Positions 1 through 10,849 of a stretch of DNA of 64,000 nucleotides are shown here, one piece after another. The stretch covers positions 2,046,001 through 2,110,000 of the forward strand of contig JBAIAA010000531.1 in assembly GCA_037893245.1 (NCBI GenBank). The letters run 5' to 3'. The position numbers were made by a program, and so were the translations under genes. Positions within the stretch are counted from its first letter, which is position 1; every line of letters begins with the position of its first letter. The stretch is from Crossaster papposus (lineage: Eukaryota; Echinodermata; Asteroidea; Velatida; Solasteridae). The notes below the pieces were generated by a model. It did not search any database. It saw only the letters and a program-made list of their open reading frames with translations, and had not been told where the DNA came from.

Positions 1-480
1 CTAGGCGAGTCAAAAAGAATTTGAACAAAATTAGGAAACGTTTGGCTCACTCCCATATTTTGACGGGGATATTGGTACATTTTATTGACTTGCAAAAAAA
101 ACCATACACAACTCACCATTCATATTTCAGAGGAAATGTGCATTTTTTTCTCATTCTAAACACAAAATCTGACAATGCAAATAAGATTTTCAGTTATTAA
201 AATCTTTTTTGTATTTACATTCTCACCTAAGCTCAACAGTTTCCAGAAGAATATGCATAACTTCTGAATCAATTTCGGATTTGTTTTTTTTCCAAATGAG
301 TTAGAGAACATGCTCGTCATTGACATGCTTGATTGGTAAATAAAATAATTGTTTTTTAAGAAAAATAAAAAATAATTGATTGAAAAGATGCTGTGTACAG
401 TTGCTATATAATTTCGGGATGGTTACCTGCGTCGGTCCCAATACAGTTATAATTATACACTAGTATGTCCTACGGCCTGT
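1..480. mobile_element. Harbinger-family arm (copy a)
   Basis: AT-rich arm of a Harbinger family that recurs in this window. The segment near 421-460 (ACCTGCGTCGGTCCCAATAC) and the preceding 350 bases match, in order, the arms at 5000-5460, 24120-24300 (reverse), 46090-46330, 47700-47900 and 50890-51250 (reverse). No transposase is present. The left side is cut by the window edge, and the right end stops near 480 without the GGTTGCACC terminus seen in other copies, so this copy is truncated. Confidence 0.6.
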
Positions 481-1345
481 TAATCGAGTGGGATTTCTGA
501 AAAATGTGAATGCTAGGGGCATTTTTTTTTTAACGTTTGGAACCAGAGTTTTGGGCATAATTCAGGTATGCTGAATCCGATAAACCCGGTTTCCAAGCGA
601 AATTTTGAGGTTTGGACCGTCTAGTTTGCATAATCAAAATGACCGCTAATTTGCCAATATCTTTAATTTTTGTTACTATTTGCTACTAGACTAACTTTGT
701 AACCAGGCAGGTAAAAATGGCAAATAAAATATTGTGAGGCTCAGGAAATGTGATAAATGCATTTTTTAATTAGTAATAACAATACTCTTAAATATGCAAA
801 TTAGCTGCCGCCATTACAGAAATGTAATTTGTCTCCAATATCTCTCCAACTAGACCGGTAAACACGTCAAATTTAGTGTCAACACCTAAGTTTTGAGGGT
901 AAGAGAATGTGATAAATGCATTTTAAATGTAATCAGTGGTAATCATACTCTTAAACTATTCAAATTAGGTTGGCTTAACGTTGGCTAAACATTACAGTTA
1001 GCTCAACGTTTGGACCAATATTGTCCCAGTCTACTGAGAAACGTTGAACCAACATTGCGCCATTGCAGTTTATTGTGTTTATTAGCCAGCACAAGCACAT
1101 TGGGCCAATATTGGGCCAAACGTGGCAATAATATGCTAAACTTGAAAGCCAATCTTAACCAACATTGGTACAACGTAGGTTTTGCTCATTGGCACAACAG
1201 TGGTGCTATATTGGAAACAATAACAATATCGGCAAAACATTGGTTACATATTGACAAATACAGGGTAATCCCCCAAAAGAACACGGAATGCCCTATTTTT
1301 AGTACCTTCCGACTAAAACAACTAGTTTAGATAGACGGTTCAGTA
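481..1345. repeat. Non-coding, subterminal-type repeats
   Basis: No gene is seen. Bases 737-803 and 891-968 are imperfect direct repeats about 160 bases apart (both carry AATGTGATAAATGCATTTT and then ATACTCTTAAA). From about 970 to 1300 there is a cloud of degenerate CCAATATTG / AACATTGG motifs in both orientations. This resembles the internal repeat structure of the arms of DNA transposons elsewhere in the window. No terminal inverted repeat pair was found for it. Confidence 0.45.
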
Positions 1346-1349
1346 CTCA

Positions 1350-1772
1350 GCAATCATTTGGGATCCTTACACACAGGAACAAAAAGACATACTTGAGATA
1401 ATACAGAGAAGAGCAGCCCGCTTCGTCTGCAGAGACTACAACCACACAAGCAATGATACGACTATGCTAAAATCTCTCCAGTGGGACACCTTGGAAAGCA
1501 GACGGGAAGTGGCACGAATCTCAATGCTCCACAAAATACACCACGGTCAGGCTGCCGTTCCAGCAGGAAAGTTCTTACTGTCGGTCACACGCCAATCCAG
1601 ACACAATAACAGCAAGGCCTACCGACTGTTCTTCGCAAACAAATACTGCTTCAAATACTCATATTTTATCCAAACAGTAAAAGACTGGAACACATTACCA
1701 CCAGACGTCATAGCCATCACGGACAATAAGACCTTTAAAGGAGCCGTCATATCTCACCTTAGAAGCAACTGA
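1350..1772 (+). mobile_element. LINE remnant, C-terminal end of reverse transcriptase ORF
   Basis: An open frame continues upstream of the first ATG (1464) to about 1362 and ends with a stop at 1770-1772. Visible landmarks are IIQRRAARFV, then LQWDTLESRRE and WNTLPPDV. This series (a basic helix, the 'L-W-L-x-x-R-R' block and the late 'W-N-x-L-P' block) typifies the C-terminal tail of non-LTR retrotransposon ORF2 proteins. Only the last 130 or so residues remain, so the copy is strongly 5' truncated. The clade cannot be fixed from this part; a Jockey/CR1-like group is my guess. Confidence 0.75.
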
Positions 1773-2325
1773 AAACTACACCGCGCACACTCTTATTGTT
1801 TGACTCTAGTAAGAGCGTTGAGAATATTGATCCAGATCCAGAACTGTTGCACCATCACAACTTATGCATTATAGTGCAGCGGCAAAGCAAACCAATTGTG
1901 CATTTTGTGATGAAAGCACCAAATTTGGCAGAATGATATATTATTACAATTATTGAGAACATTTTCAGATATGGAACCACTTTGGGTTGGATTTCAAAAT
2001 GGCGGCTATAACAATCTTTAATTACAAATACTTCTGGTTTTATACCAGCTAGAGCCTTGATTTTAGTGTCTAGATGTACAAACTTGAGGTCAAGCAATTA
2101 AATGGTTCCAAAAGCTTCAAAAAATAATCTGCTGACCGATATTTCTGGTTCTATGCCAGCTATAGACTTTATACTGGTGTCTAGTATAAAGAAGTCAAGG
2201 AATTGAATGGTTGTATTGAAATATGTTTTAATTCACATGTTCAACTGATACTCCTATATAGATAGTATGTACGTTGTGCATCACACGTTCAACAAGAGGA
2301 CTAGCTAGCGTGTTGCATAAAGTCA

Positions 2326-2610
2326 TGCCAATGACACAGTTCTGTACTCATTGTTAGCAGTCACTATCACAGGCACATAGTGCTGTGCACTTGCATTTCC
2401 CACTGCAACCCTTTTTTTGCACCCACAAGAGATCAGTGCATAGCAGGACTTGGCAGCTTCTGGTAGTGCTGTCCACAGAGGATCGAACTGTCCGCCATTG
2501 TCCACCCACCCCCAGTCGCATGGTGATGGGAGAGTGCAGTGTGGGACAAGATACTGTCCCCAATAATGTCCACCATGGTAAGTTTCTCTCTTCACGGGCA
2601 GCCACACGCG
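2326..2610 (-). pseudogene. Academ-like C-terminal cysteine-rich relic, duplicate copy
   Basis: Minus-strand remains of the extreme C-terminus of the Academ-like protein. HGGHYWGQYLVPHCTLPSP corresponds to the GHVWGQALIKAPQLPSP segment encoded at about 23000-23060, and CYALISCGCKK begins the cysteine-rich tail. A frame change after CGCKK moves the remaining cysteines (CSGKCKCTALCAC) into another frame, so it cannot make the tail. This is the duplicated partner of 3074-3430. Confidence 0.7.
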
Positions 2611-3056
2611 GCAATATGTTCGGGTTGAAGTACATTGTAATTTATAATTGTTTTAATACAAATATTTAAAACAATACTTATGCAATACTTCTGCAAAATA
2701 TATTACTTTTTATTCAAAACTGAACATTTGCAAAGAACCATGAAATATCAAGCATCACATTAGACAAGTTATCGTACTTCAAAAATATGTGTGTAAAAAC
2801 GATTAGCCAATAAGTTATCAGGAATCCTAAAATACATTAGGGGGAACATTTTAAAAGCCGTGGCGGGGACTGCACGTTGGATTAACTATTTAGATTTCGT
2901 TCAAATACAACAATTATAGAAATGAATAGGCCTACAAACTGAAGGGAAAAAAACAACACAAAGGTAAAGTCGAACAAAGTGAAATTGTAAAATTTACAAC
3001 TCGGAAATGTTTTAATCGACACGGAACACGCATAGGCGAGTAAAAAAAGAAAGTAA
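2605..3056. repeat. Duplicated Harbinger arm segment
   Basis: Non-coding and AT-rich. Nearly identical to 4562-5016 over 450 bases; both start at GCAGCCACACGCGGCAATAT and end near GGCGAGTAAAAAA. It is a piece of the Harbinger right arm relocated by the local tandem duplication. Confidence 0.75.
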
Positions 3057-3073
3057 CGTGTTGCATAAAGTCA

Positions 3074-3430
3074 TGCCAATGACACAGTTCTGTACTCATT
3101 GTTAGCAGTCACTATCACAGGCACATAGTGCTGTGCACTTGCATCTCCCACTGAAACCCTTTTTTTGCACCCACAAGAGATCAGTGCATAGCAGGACTTG
3201 GCAGCTTCTGGTAGTGCTGTCCACAGAGGATCGAACTGTCCGCCATTGTCCACCCACCCCCAGTCGCATGGTGATGGGAGAGTGCAGTGTGGGACAAGAT
3301 ACTGTCCCCAATAATGTCCACCATGGTAAGTTTCTCTCTTCACGGGTTGTTCTAGGGCTGCCCGTGTTGGAGGTATTGCTTCAGGTGATCGCGCTTTCTT
3401 TGCAAAGAGTTTCTTTCTTGCCAGGTTCAC
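3074..3430 (-). pseudogene. Academ-like C-terminal relic
   Basis: A minus-strand open frame of 119 residues. It begins inside the region that links the nuclease domain to the tail (AIPPTRAAL, matching NIPPTK near 22950) and runs through YHGGHYWGQYLVPHCTLPSP to CGCKKR. As in the duplicate at 2326-2610, a frame change after CGCKK removes the final cysteines. The region between 3430 and 3864 still contains recognisable but broken minus-strand fragments, including ERYVVL, which parallels ERLVVI near 22850. Confidence 0.65.
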
Positions 3431-3863
3431 CTCAGAACATGTGCATGTACTGTCGTACTTGGAGCACTACGTATCTCTCCAGGGTTTGGCAATGTATCCT
3501 CGGAAACCTCACTTGGTGCAGATTCCAGGTCCAGGAATGCATTGGTCACTTCTGGGGAAAAAAGTGCCCCATACTGCTAAGAGAAGGGGTTTGCCCCGGT
3601 GTTTCTGGAGGATCAAGACAGCTACCTTCTCGTGGTGATCCGGCTAAGAGAAACAAGACATCTCGAACTAAAGCTGTCAATCAGAACTTGAACGGCGCCA
3701 AGGAGGCTGTTTCTTCACAGGGTGGCACATCAATGACCTGTTGGTGTAAGCATTAAAACTACCGTATGTAATATGTAAATTCCTTTGGGGAGGTGGGCAC
3801 GAACAAAATCTGACATGAGTCTGCATGGCATTGACAATTATTAATTTATTTCGGGTGCAGCAT

Positions 3864-4145
3864 TTAACAAAGTAGGTAAGTACATCTGTACAGGGCAATA
3901 CATATGATACAGATTACCTGTTCACCCTCAGTAGCAACCAGCCGCTTGTCTGGCACATCGACGGACTCTGCTATCTGCTTAGACAAAAAACTGAAGAGTT
4001 CCTCCTTGTTCTCTTCGACACGGAGGAAATGTGCCAGTACCCCCGGTAGCAGGGCAGAGCCAGTGACACGTCTTCGGGTTCCCTTGCCTCTGTTGGCCCT
4101 TGCAGTTGCCTTCAGGCTGCCCGACTTTGTCTCTAGCGGACACAA
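3864..4145 (-). pseudogene. Academ-like nuclease-region relic
   Basis: A minus-strand frame of 93 residues containing ANRGKGTRRRV and then FLRVEENKEELFSFLS. These align with QKRGKGTRRRV and FLRIDDNKSELFYLIS in the intact-looking copy near 22220-22345. It represents the segment just before the XPG-like catalytic motifs, which are not preserved here. A host gene is unlikely, since it sits between the two matching transposon arms. Confidence 0.7.
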
Positions 4146-6197
4146 AACCAGAGATATTGATAATTAGATTCCCAGAAGCCGCCATTTTAAAACCCAATAT
4201 GGCAGCTTTAACTCCAACTTAACTTCAGCAAATAAACTTCCAAGTAGAAATAGTCAATTCCTTGACCTCAAATATGTACATCTAGACACTAAAATCAAGT
4301 CTGTAGCTGGAATAAACAATAAATATTGGCAAGTACAGATTTTCGAAAGCCGCCATTTTAAACATTCAATACGGCGTCCACTTTTATTGATTTGAAAGTT
4401 GTTCCACATCTGAAAATGTTTTCAAGATAATAATGTATCATTGTGTCACCAAATACACAATCCTTATTTTTTTTTTGCTATGCCGCTGCACTATTAGTAG
4501 GACATGGATTGACGACATGAAATTACATCTAGTGGGGAGATGACGTAAATAATTAGGGCAGCCACACGCGGCAATATGTTCGGGTTGAAGTACATTGTCA
4601 TTTATAATTGTTTTAATACAAATATTTAAAACAATACTTATGCAATACTTCTGCAAAATATATTACTTTTTATTCAAAACTAAACATTTGCAAAGAACCA
4701 TGAAATATCAAGCATCACATTAGACAAGTTATCGTACTTCAAAAATATTTGTGTAAAAACGATTAGCCAATAAGTTATCAGGAATCCTAAAATAAATTAG
4801 GGGGAACATTTTAAAAGCCGTGGCGGGGACTGCACGTTGGATTAACTATTTAGATTTCGTTCAAATACAACAATTATAGAAATGAATAGGCCTACAAACT
4901 GAAGGGAAAAAAACAACACAAAGGTAAAGTCGAACAAAGTGAAATTGTAAAATTTACAACTCGGAAATGTTTTAATCGACACGGAACACGCATAGGCGAG
5001 TAAAAAAGAAAGTAACCAAATTTGAAAAAATATTGAGAAAAAAACCTGAAATTGTTTTAGCTCACTCCAATATACATGTATTTTTTCGGGGATAAGGTAC
5101 ATTTTATTGACTTAAAACATACACAAATCGCCAATAAAATTTTGTTGGGAAAAGTGTTTACTTGTTCTAAACACAAAATCTGGCAATGCAAATAAGGTTT
5201 CCAGTCTTAAATAAATTATTAAAACCTTATTTGTATACGAATTCTCACTATTCTCACTAAGCTCAACAGCTTACAATAATTGATAATTCCTTTTTCCAAA
5301 TGAGTGAGAGAACATGCTCTATATTGACATACTTGATTTGTGTATCAAATTCGATTGCTTTTTGTTTTGGAATCGTGACTTACGTCGCTTCCCATATAGT
5401 TATAATTATACACCAGTACATGTATACGACGTGTCGTAAGATATTAATTTTAGGACAAGCCTAAACGATTTTTGATGTAACTGCTGTCTGTGGGCTGTCC
5501 TTATCTTACGACAAGCATGTAGGACATTTTTGGTGCAACCGGGGCCAGATCATAAAGAACAACCAGGGGCCAGTTGGCGTATTTTTTTTTCCTAGGAGGG
5601 TTAGACGTAATTATCATAAATGGGCGGCTCTAGACTCTCGCGTCATGATTATTCAGTAGTTTTAACAAAGACGCTAATACATTGTTATTACTCATTCAAC
5701 TAGTTACACATAGCCCAGAGGTACATTAAAGCACTTTTAGTCCAGAGGATTATCAACAAATTGTGCACTTTGTGATACAAGTATGAAATTTGGCACACAG
5801 TTACTATGGCCTGTAACAGTTTATTTCAGAACTAGACCCCAACCGGATTTGACCTGTGGCGACCATGGCGGCCATTTTTCAAAATGGCCGACACGCGAAT
5901 TTTTAATGTATCATATCTCGGCTAATAATACAGATATGAAGTTGATTTTTGTGTCTATACCTATGTTTTCAAGTCCGAGGAATCCAAATTTGACATTATT
6001 TTTTAAATATCTTGTGTCAGCCATTTTGTTTTCTAATATGGCCGCCATTTTGAGTTAAAATTGAGTTCTTAGTATCTCGGATCAAAATTGTGTTTTACAC
6101 TTGATTTGTGTGTCTATACCTATGTTTTCAGGGCCAAGGAAGCCGATGATAACAATTTTATTGAGTACGTATTCTATGTAGTTTCTTGCTTCTTTCA

Positions 6198-6839
6198 CAA
6201 TTCGCACGATTCACAATTCGGGGCGCCACTAAGCGGGCAGCACGGGGAAGTCAATTTATGCGGTGCATGCTGGGGAAAAGTCAAAAAATTTCGGGCGAGG
6301 GATATCGTCGTGCGGCCGTAGACGTACACACACATACGTCACGTTATACACATGTGCAGTGTTTAGTCGACCGTAGAGTCAGTAGATAGTGTTGGTGTAG
6401 TGTTTACGTACGTACGTTTTGCAAATTTCCTGAGTTTTGTTTAGCGTTATTTCACTTTGGTTTATTTCTGTGAAACTTCCAAATGCCAGGCGCACACGTA
6501 CACAATCAAAAACACGGAGAAATATCTGTGGATGATGGACATAACTTCTGGGTGAAAAGGCCAAGTCGAAATGATGCTGCAGTCACACGCTTCCAAAACC
6601 TCGTATTTATCCCCTCTCTTCTCTGCTAAAACTACTACCTCCCCCCCCCTTCTTTTTCCTTCCAGCGCACGGAACGCCCCAATTAGTATTGGTCAAATAC
6701 TTCTGTATTTTAATCAACACGCATTCGCTTGAAATCAATACTGGCCATCATTTTTGAAAGTTGTCGACCGTAACGACAGAAAATGGCCTCTCACTGCTGC
6801 CCGCTTGGTGGCACCCCGAATTGTGAATCGTGCGAATTG
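6198..6839. mobile_element. MITE, 642 bp, CpG-rich core
   Basis: Inverted repeats of about 45 bases: CAATTCGCACGATTCACAAT at 6198 and its complement ending at 6839, continuing through GGGGCGCC(A)C and AGCGGGCAG. It sits in the 5' leader of the Academ-like transposon, before the transposase ATG at 7037. The interior is richer in CpG (6290-6420) than its surroundings. A 49-codon frame starts at 6484 but matches nothing I know. No clear target duplication was found. Confidence 0.65.
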
Positions 6840-7036
6840 TTACCATTTAGCATCATCATTTTGTGATTGGTTTCCATAGTACAGTACATAGAGATAAACA
6901 CGCTATGTTTTATTTATAATGTTATTTCTCTTAGGGCAAGGAATAAAATGTTGTAATATCGCACCTTTTAACTATTATGTAGGCATACCGTATTTTTTCT
7001 CTTTTTAGATTCCCCTCAAGATAGCAGAAAATAGCA

Positions 7037-7303
7037 ATGGCATTGAAATTGGTGACAAGTGACACTCCTCATCCAACTCTACCAACCACAGATTGGAGTA
7101 ACTGTTTTCTCTGTGAACAAGTAACAGATGAAAAGTTGACTTGTCCTTTGAATCATGCATTTAGTGGTGCTGAATACAAAACACTAGCTAACAATCTTCC
7201 TGCCTTGTATGAGATTGGCAAGTTGCCATCCCCCATAAAACTGGATCGTCTAGATGATGGTGATGGTCTTGAATCCACATTCAGACAGAGACATGCCAAG
7301 TAT
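7037..7303 (+). CDS. Academ-like transposase, N-terminal part
   Basis: The frame opens with MALKLVTSDTPHP at 7037, following a pyrimidine-rich acceptor-like stretch (TTTTTTCTCTTTTTAG, ending near 7008). It carries a first zinc-binding cluster, C-F-L-C at residues 23-26 and a later C-P, and ends in HAKY where the LTR element is inserted. After the insertion the same frame resumes at 17974 (a His codon), giving the typical H-x-K-x-H...C pattern. The LTR element therefore landed in this coding exon with duplication of GTAT. Proteins of this type are widespread in invertebrate genomes; the transposase assignment rests on family resemblance. Confidence 0.7.
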
Positions 7304-8407
7304 TGTAACGGAAAGTGTATTGACTTAAAGCCAGTCTAGCCTGATGCAGCGCGATTGTATTATAATTATGAATGTACAGACTGTTCTGTGTTGGTGACTG
7401 GGCGGAGCTTATCGCGCTCTAGCGAACTGCTGCTTGTACGTGATTGGGTAACCAAGGTTTATAGGTAAAGTACATGCATGCATTATGTACATGGTTAGGT
7501 ACGTGTACTGTATAATGTACGTACTCACGTGGTACGTGTACGTACGTGTTTATGGGTCAGTCGAGCTGTGGATTCCGTTAGGTAAGGTACAATTGTTGAT
7601 TGCGTCCTGCGTTTTATGTAAGGCTTATGCGCTTAAGCCGTGGTCGACTCAACTCGGGCTGCACTGCACGTGCAAAGCTGATGTGTAGCCATACAATATT
7701 GTACCGTATGATGCTGACGCAAGCTTGCATGGGTCAAGTGTAGCTGGTGCAGAGCTTACGGGTTGTGCGTGACACCGTGTAATGCTGCCGCAGTACTATT
7801 GAGAAGCTTATTATCGGTACAGCGTTTACACTGCTTTGACACAGCGCAGACTTTTATAGTGTACTGTTTACATTGGACTGTATTGTTTACATTGGACTGT
7901 ATTGTTTACATTAGACTGTATTGTTTACATTAGACTGTATTGTTTACATTAGACTGTATTGTTTACATTAGACTGTATTGTTTACATTGAGGTGCATTGT
8001 TTACATTAAATCGCCTTGTTTACATTGTAGTGCGTTGTTTAAATTGTGGTTCTTGGATGCATCAGGGACCCTAGTATAGAACAACCCGGCCAGTTTAGTC
8101 CGATCATTACTGTACGTTTCTTGATCGTTGACTAATAAATTACAATCATGCTTGTTGTGCCGACAACTATGTTGTCAAGGTGTATTTCTTGTTAGTGTAT
8201 TGTGCAGTTGTGAGAGAGTAATCGCAATAATCATAATCGGCGGTATATTTCCTCCAAAACGGACCTGCTCCCTGAGCCTTGAGGTCGCTCTGAGTGGTCT
8301 CTCGTCTAGGGAACGCTTGGGTTTGGGAAGATCGGTTACATTATAAAAGGTGTCAGACGTACTCGGTCCCAACAAACTTAGGTTGGCCCGGGGAGATCCC
8401 CGCCACA
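7304..8407 (+). repeat. 5' LTR of Gypsy element 1
   Basis: Starts TGTAACGGAAAGTG and ends CCCCGCCACA, giving TG...CA ends. It contains a run of about nine 19-bp units of the type TGTTTACATTAGACTGTAT (about 7860-8040), and alternating TACGTACGTG stretches near 7500-7550. The copy number of the 19-bp unit differs from that in the 3' LTR. Confidence 0.9.
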
Positions 8408-8408
8408 A

Positions 8409-8425
8409 TGGTGTCAGAAGTGGGA
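8409..8425 (+). other. Primer-binding site, tRNA-Leu type
   Basis: TGGTGTCAGAAGTGGGA starts one base after the 5' LTR. It is complementary to a tRNA 3' end of the form TCCCACTTCTGACACCA, which resembles animal tRNA-Leu acceptor ends. Minus-strand DNA synthesis would start here. Confidence 0.8.
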
Positions 8426-8506
8426 TGATTGTGATTGATTAAGTGATTTCTCTGTGAATTATTTGATTGCACATTGTATTGTGGTTTGTAGTAGTTGTTA
8501 TTAATT

Positions 8507-10110
8507 ATGAGCGAAGGCTCGCAGGGTCAAGCGAGTACCTCAGGCGTTGAGGCCGAGGTACAGCGACTGCGAATGGAAGCTCAATTTCTGCACTGGGAAA
8601 AAGAACTCATTGCAAAGAAGTTGGAAGCTGCCATGGAGTTGCAGTCGGGTGTTTCCCCTACGGGACGGAACACGAGCACGCCAGGTGAAAGCCGGCGTGT
8701 GTTCCATCAGGTTGATACCGATGTTGAGCTGAGGTTGCCCGAAGAGACTACGGGGTATGTCTCGGAAGCAACTGGGAGACGAGAGTCAGGCACAAAGATG
8801 GTGCCTGAGTGGGTCCCCAAAGAGGGGAGGGAGGTGAGCTTTATGGAAAGTACTCCTCTGAAAGACCCAGGCTCAGGAATAACACCCCGAGCAGGGTCAG
8901 CGCCTATCGCCTTGGAATACGAGAGTCCAGTCATGGACGACTTGTCGCTATTCCTGTCGGGGCAAGGTGGCGAAGAACCGGGTAAGCCAAGTACGAACCC
9001 GTTCACTTGTGATAGGAAGAAGATAACCCCTACACAGATGCACAGCGATCGATCTGCTAAGTTCCGCTACTCGACCAGTCGAGGCGAGGGACAGCAGATC
9101 AGCGGAAAAGGTGGACAGCTCGTCATTAGGCCCTTGGCCACTAAAACGAAAGGCACGTGTCCATGGTGACTTGGGTCAGAAGAGATGTTTGGAACAGCCA
9201 AGTCGCAGGCCAAACATAACTCCTGATCGGTACAATGGAAAAGTGCTCTGGAAGGAGTACTTCCGCCATTTTTAGTCATGCCGTGAGGTAAACCAATGAA
9301 GCGAAGTGCAAGCTGCGAAGTGGCTAGCCGCAAGCTTGCAAGGGGATGCTCTACGGTTGGTGGGCGACTCAGGCCAAAAGCAAACGTATAGTGCATTGGT
9401 CAAATTGCTTGAGCGTAGGTTTGGCTCAGCACGACGGAGTGAGAACTATCTCGTCGAGCTGAGACACCGGCGCCAAAAGCCAAAGGAAAGCTTGCTTGAA
9501 CTGGGGCAAGCTATTTATGAGTTAACGGTGCGAGCGTACCCTGAAATACCGGAAGATGCTCGAGAGAAGTTGTCAAAGAACCACTTCATAGATGCCGTTG
9601 ACAGCCACTCGGTTAGAGAGGGCATCAACAGGGCCCGTCCAATAAACTTTGGACGAAGCAGTCCAGGCTGCCCTGGAGACCGAAAATTTTAAGACGGTCG
9701 AACAGCATAGATTGCTGGACCGGCAGCCCGCCAAATTTGCGAGGGCTCTGGGCTCTGTAACAGAACAGAGATTGGAGACTCTTGAGGAAAGTCTCAAAAA
9801 TCAGGCTAAGACTTTGAAGTCTGTGGCCGAATGGGTGAATGCCTTGTCGGGTCAAAACAAAGGCCAGGGACAAGGCAAAGGCGTGCTGTCTTCCCAGACA
9901 CATAAGCCGGGGAAAGCCGAACCTGGAACCTGGAAGTGTTTCAGATGTGGTGAGAAAGGGCATTTCGCCCGGGAGTGTAAGGGAACTCCAAAACAGGAAA
10001 ACGACAGTCGGCCCCCCGGAGGACCCACGGGAAGGCTGAATGGTCGAGAGGGTCCAAAAGTAGACTCCGGGAAACCAGAGGTTTCAAACGGGAGGATGGG
10101 CAACGAGTAA
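8507..10110 (+). pseudogene. gag region, Gypsy element 1
   Basis: Begins MSEGSQGQASTS at 8507. The N-terminal part is helical and charged. A capsid-type segment covers about 9300-9640 (RFGSARRSENYLVELRHRRQ), and a CCHC zinc knuckle C-F-R-C-G-E-K-G-H-F-A-R-E-C lies near 9938-9980. This order is standard for Ty3/Gypsy gag, which forms the particle shell and binds the genomic RNA. It is a fossil and reads in more than one piece. Confidence 0.85.
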
Positions 10111-10849
10111 TCACTCTGCCTGATCTGAGCCGTGGGCCTCGGTATGGTCTGTTTGTGGATGGGATGGTACGAACAACCAAGTGTCGATTCCTTATTGACA
10201 CGGGGTCCACCGACACGTTAATAAGTAGTGCGGTGTATTACCAAATCCCCCAGGGTAAAAGACCTGTCTTGGACACGGTAGACGTCCAGGTAAAACAAGT
10301 GGACGGAAGCCAGTTAGCTGGGCTAGGCATGGCTTGGGTTGAGGTGCAAGTTGGTAGGACCACGCACCATAGTATGGTTACTTGTGTTATTTAACTAAAA
10401 TTTTCCTACACTAGAAATTTTTGATGGTTTTTTGTAGTTTTGACGCTCAGGAATCCAAATCAAATTGTTACCATTTTTTACGATCAGCCGTTTGTCGGCC
10501 ATCTTGAATTTCAAAATGGCTACCATTTTGAATATAGTTTACATTATATCTCAACTTGTGGGTGACATAGAGCTGTGAAATTGGTGGCAATACCCATGTT
10601 TATGATACCAAGCTTTCAGTATAAACCATAATTGAACTTGTATCAAGTTTCCGCCATCTTGAATTTCAAAATGGCCGCCATATTCAATTTAGTTTGTACT
10701 ATATCTCAACTTGTGGGTGACATAGAGCTGTGAAATAAGTGGCAATACCCATGTTTACGATACCAAGGTTTTAGTTGAAGCCATTATTAAACTTGTATCA
10801 AGTGCCCGCCATCTTGAAATTTCAAAATGGCCGCCATTTCACTCTATTT

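Larger units (their letters stand above)
1872..4493 (-). mobile_element. Academ-like DNA transposon relic
   Basis: The ends form an inverted repeat (TAGTGCAGCGGCA at 1872, TGCCGCTGCACTA at 4481-4493). They are flanked by TTA on both sides (1869-1871, 4494-4496), a 3-bp target duplication. Both arms run alike for about 230 bases, including AAAATGGCGGCT motifs at 1996-2010 and 4340-4355 and the shared phrase TTTTAGTGTCTAGATGTAC. Internal minus-strand coding relics match the Academ-like element at 5738-23740: part of the nuclease region (3864-4145) and the C-terminal cysteine-rich region, present twice. Most of the transposase is gone, and a duplication covering 2309-3056 has been spliced in. 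Confidence 0.7.
2309..5016. repeat. Tandem duplication with internal deletion
   Basis: Bases 2309-2600 repeat at 3057-3347, and bases 2600-3056 repeat at 4559-5016, both nearly identical. The order is X-Y-X-Z-Y, best explained as a tandem duplication of the 1.96-kb unit now at 3057-5016 followed by loss of Z (about 1.2 kb, equivalent to 3348-4558) from the left copy. The deletion junction lies in a short GGG(CAGCC) microhomology. The unit crosses the Academ-Harbinger boundary, so it arose after both insertions. Confidence 0.75.
1843..5545 (-). mobile_element. Non-autonomous Harbinger copy (b), split by an Academ-like insert
   Basis: The Harbinger parts are 1843-1871 and 4494-5545. Bases 4494-5010 match the reverse complement of 26400-27060 in the coding copy at 23997-27272, and the right end (GGTGCAACCGGGGCC, 5532-5546) is the family terminus. 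Removing 1872-4493 plus one TTA restores the order CACAACTTATGCA-TTA-GTAGGACAT, which is also the arrangement in the uninterrupted copy near 27055-27080. The Myb-like and transposase genes are absent, so this is a deletion derivative of about 1.1 kb. The outermost bases of the left end are missing. Confidence 0.75.

Noticed and set aside
3133-3756. 207-codon plus-strand frame
   Set aside because: It lies antisense to the recognisable Academ-like C-terminal coding relic on the minus strand and shows no domain of its own.
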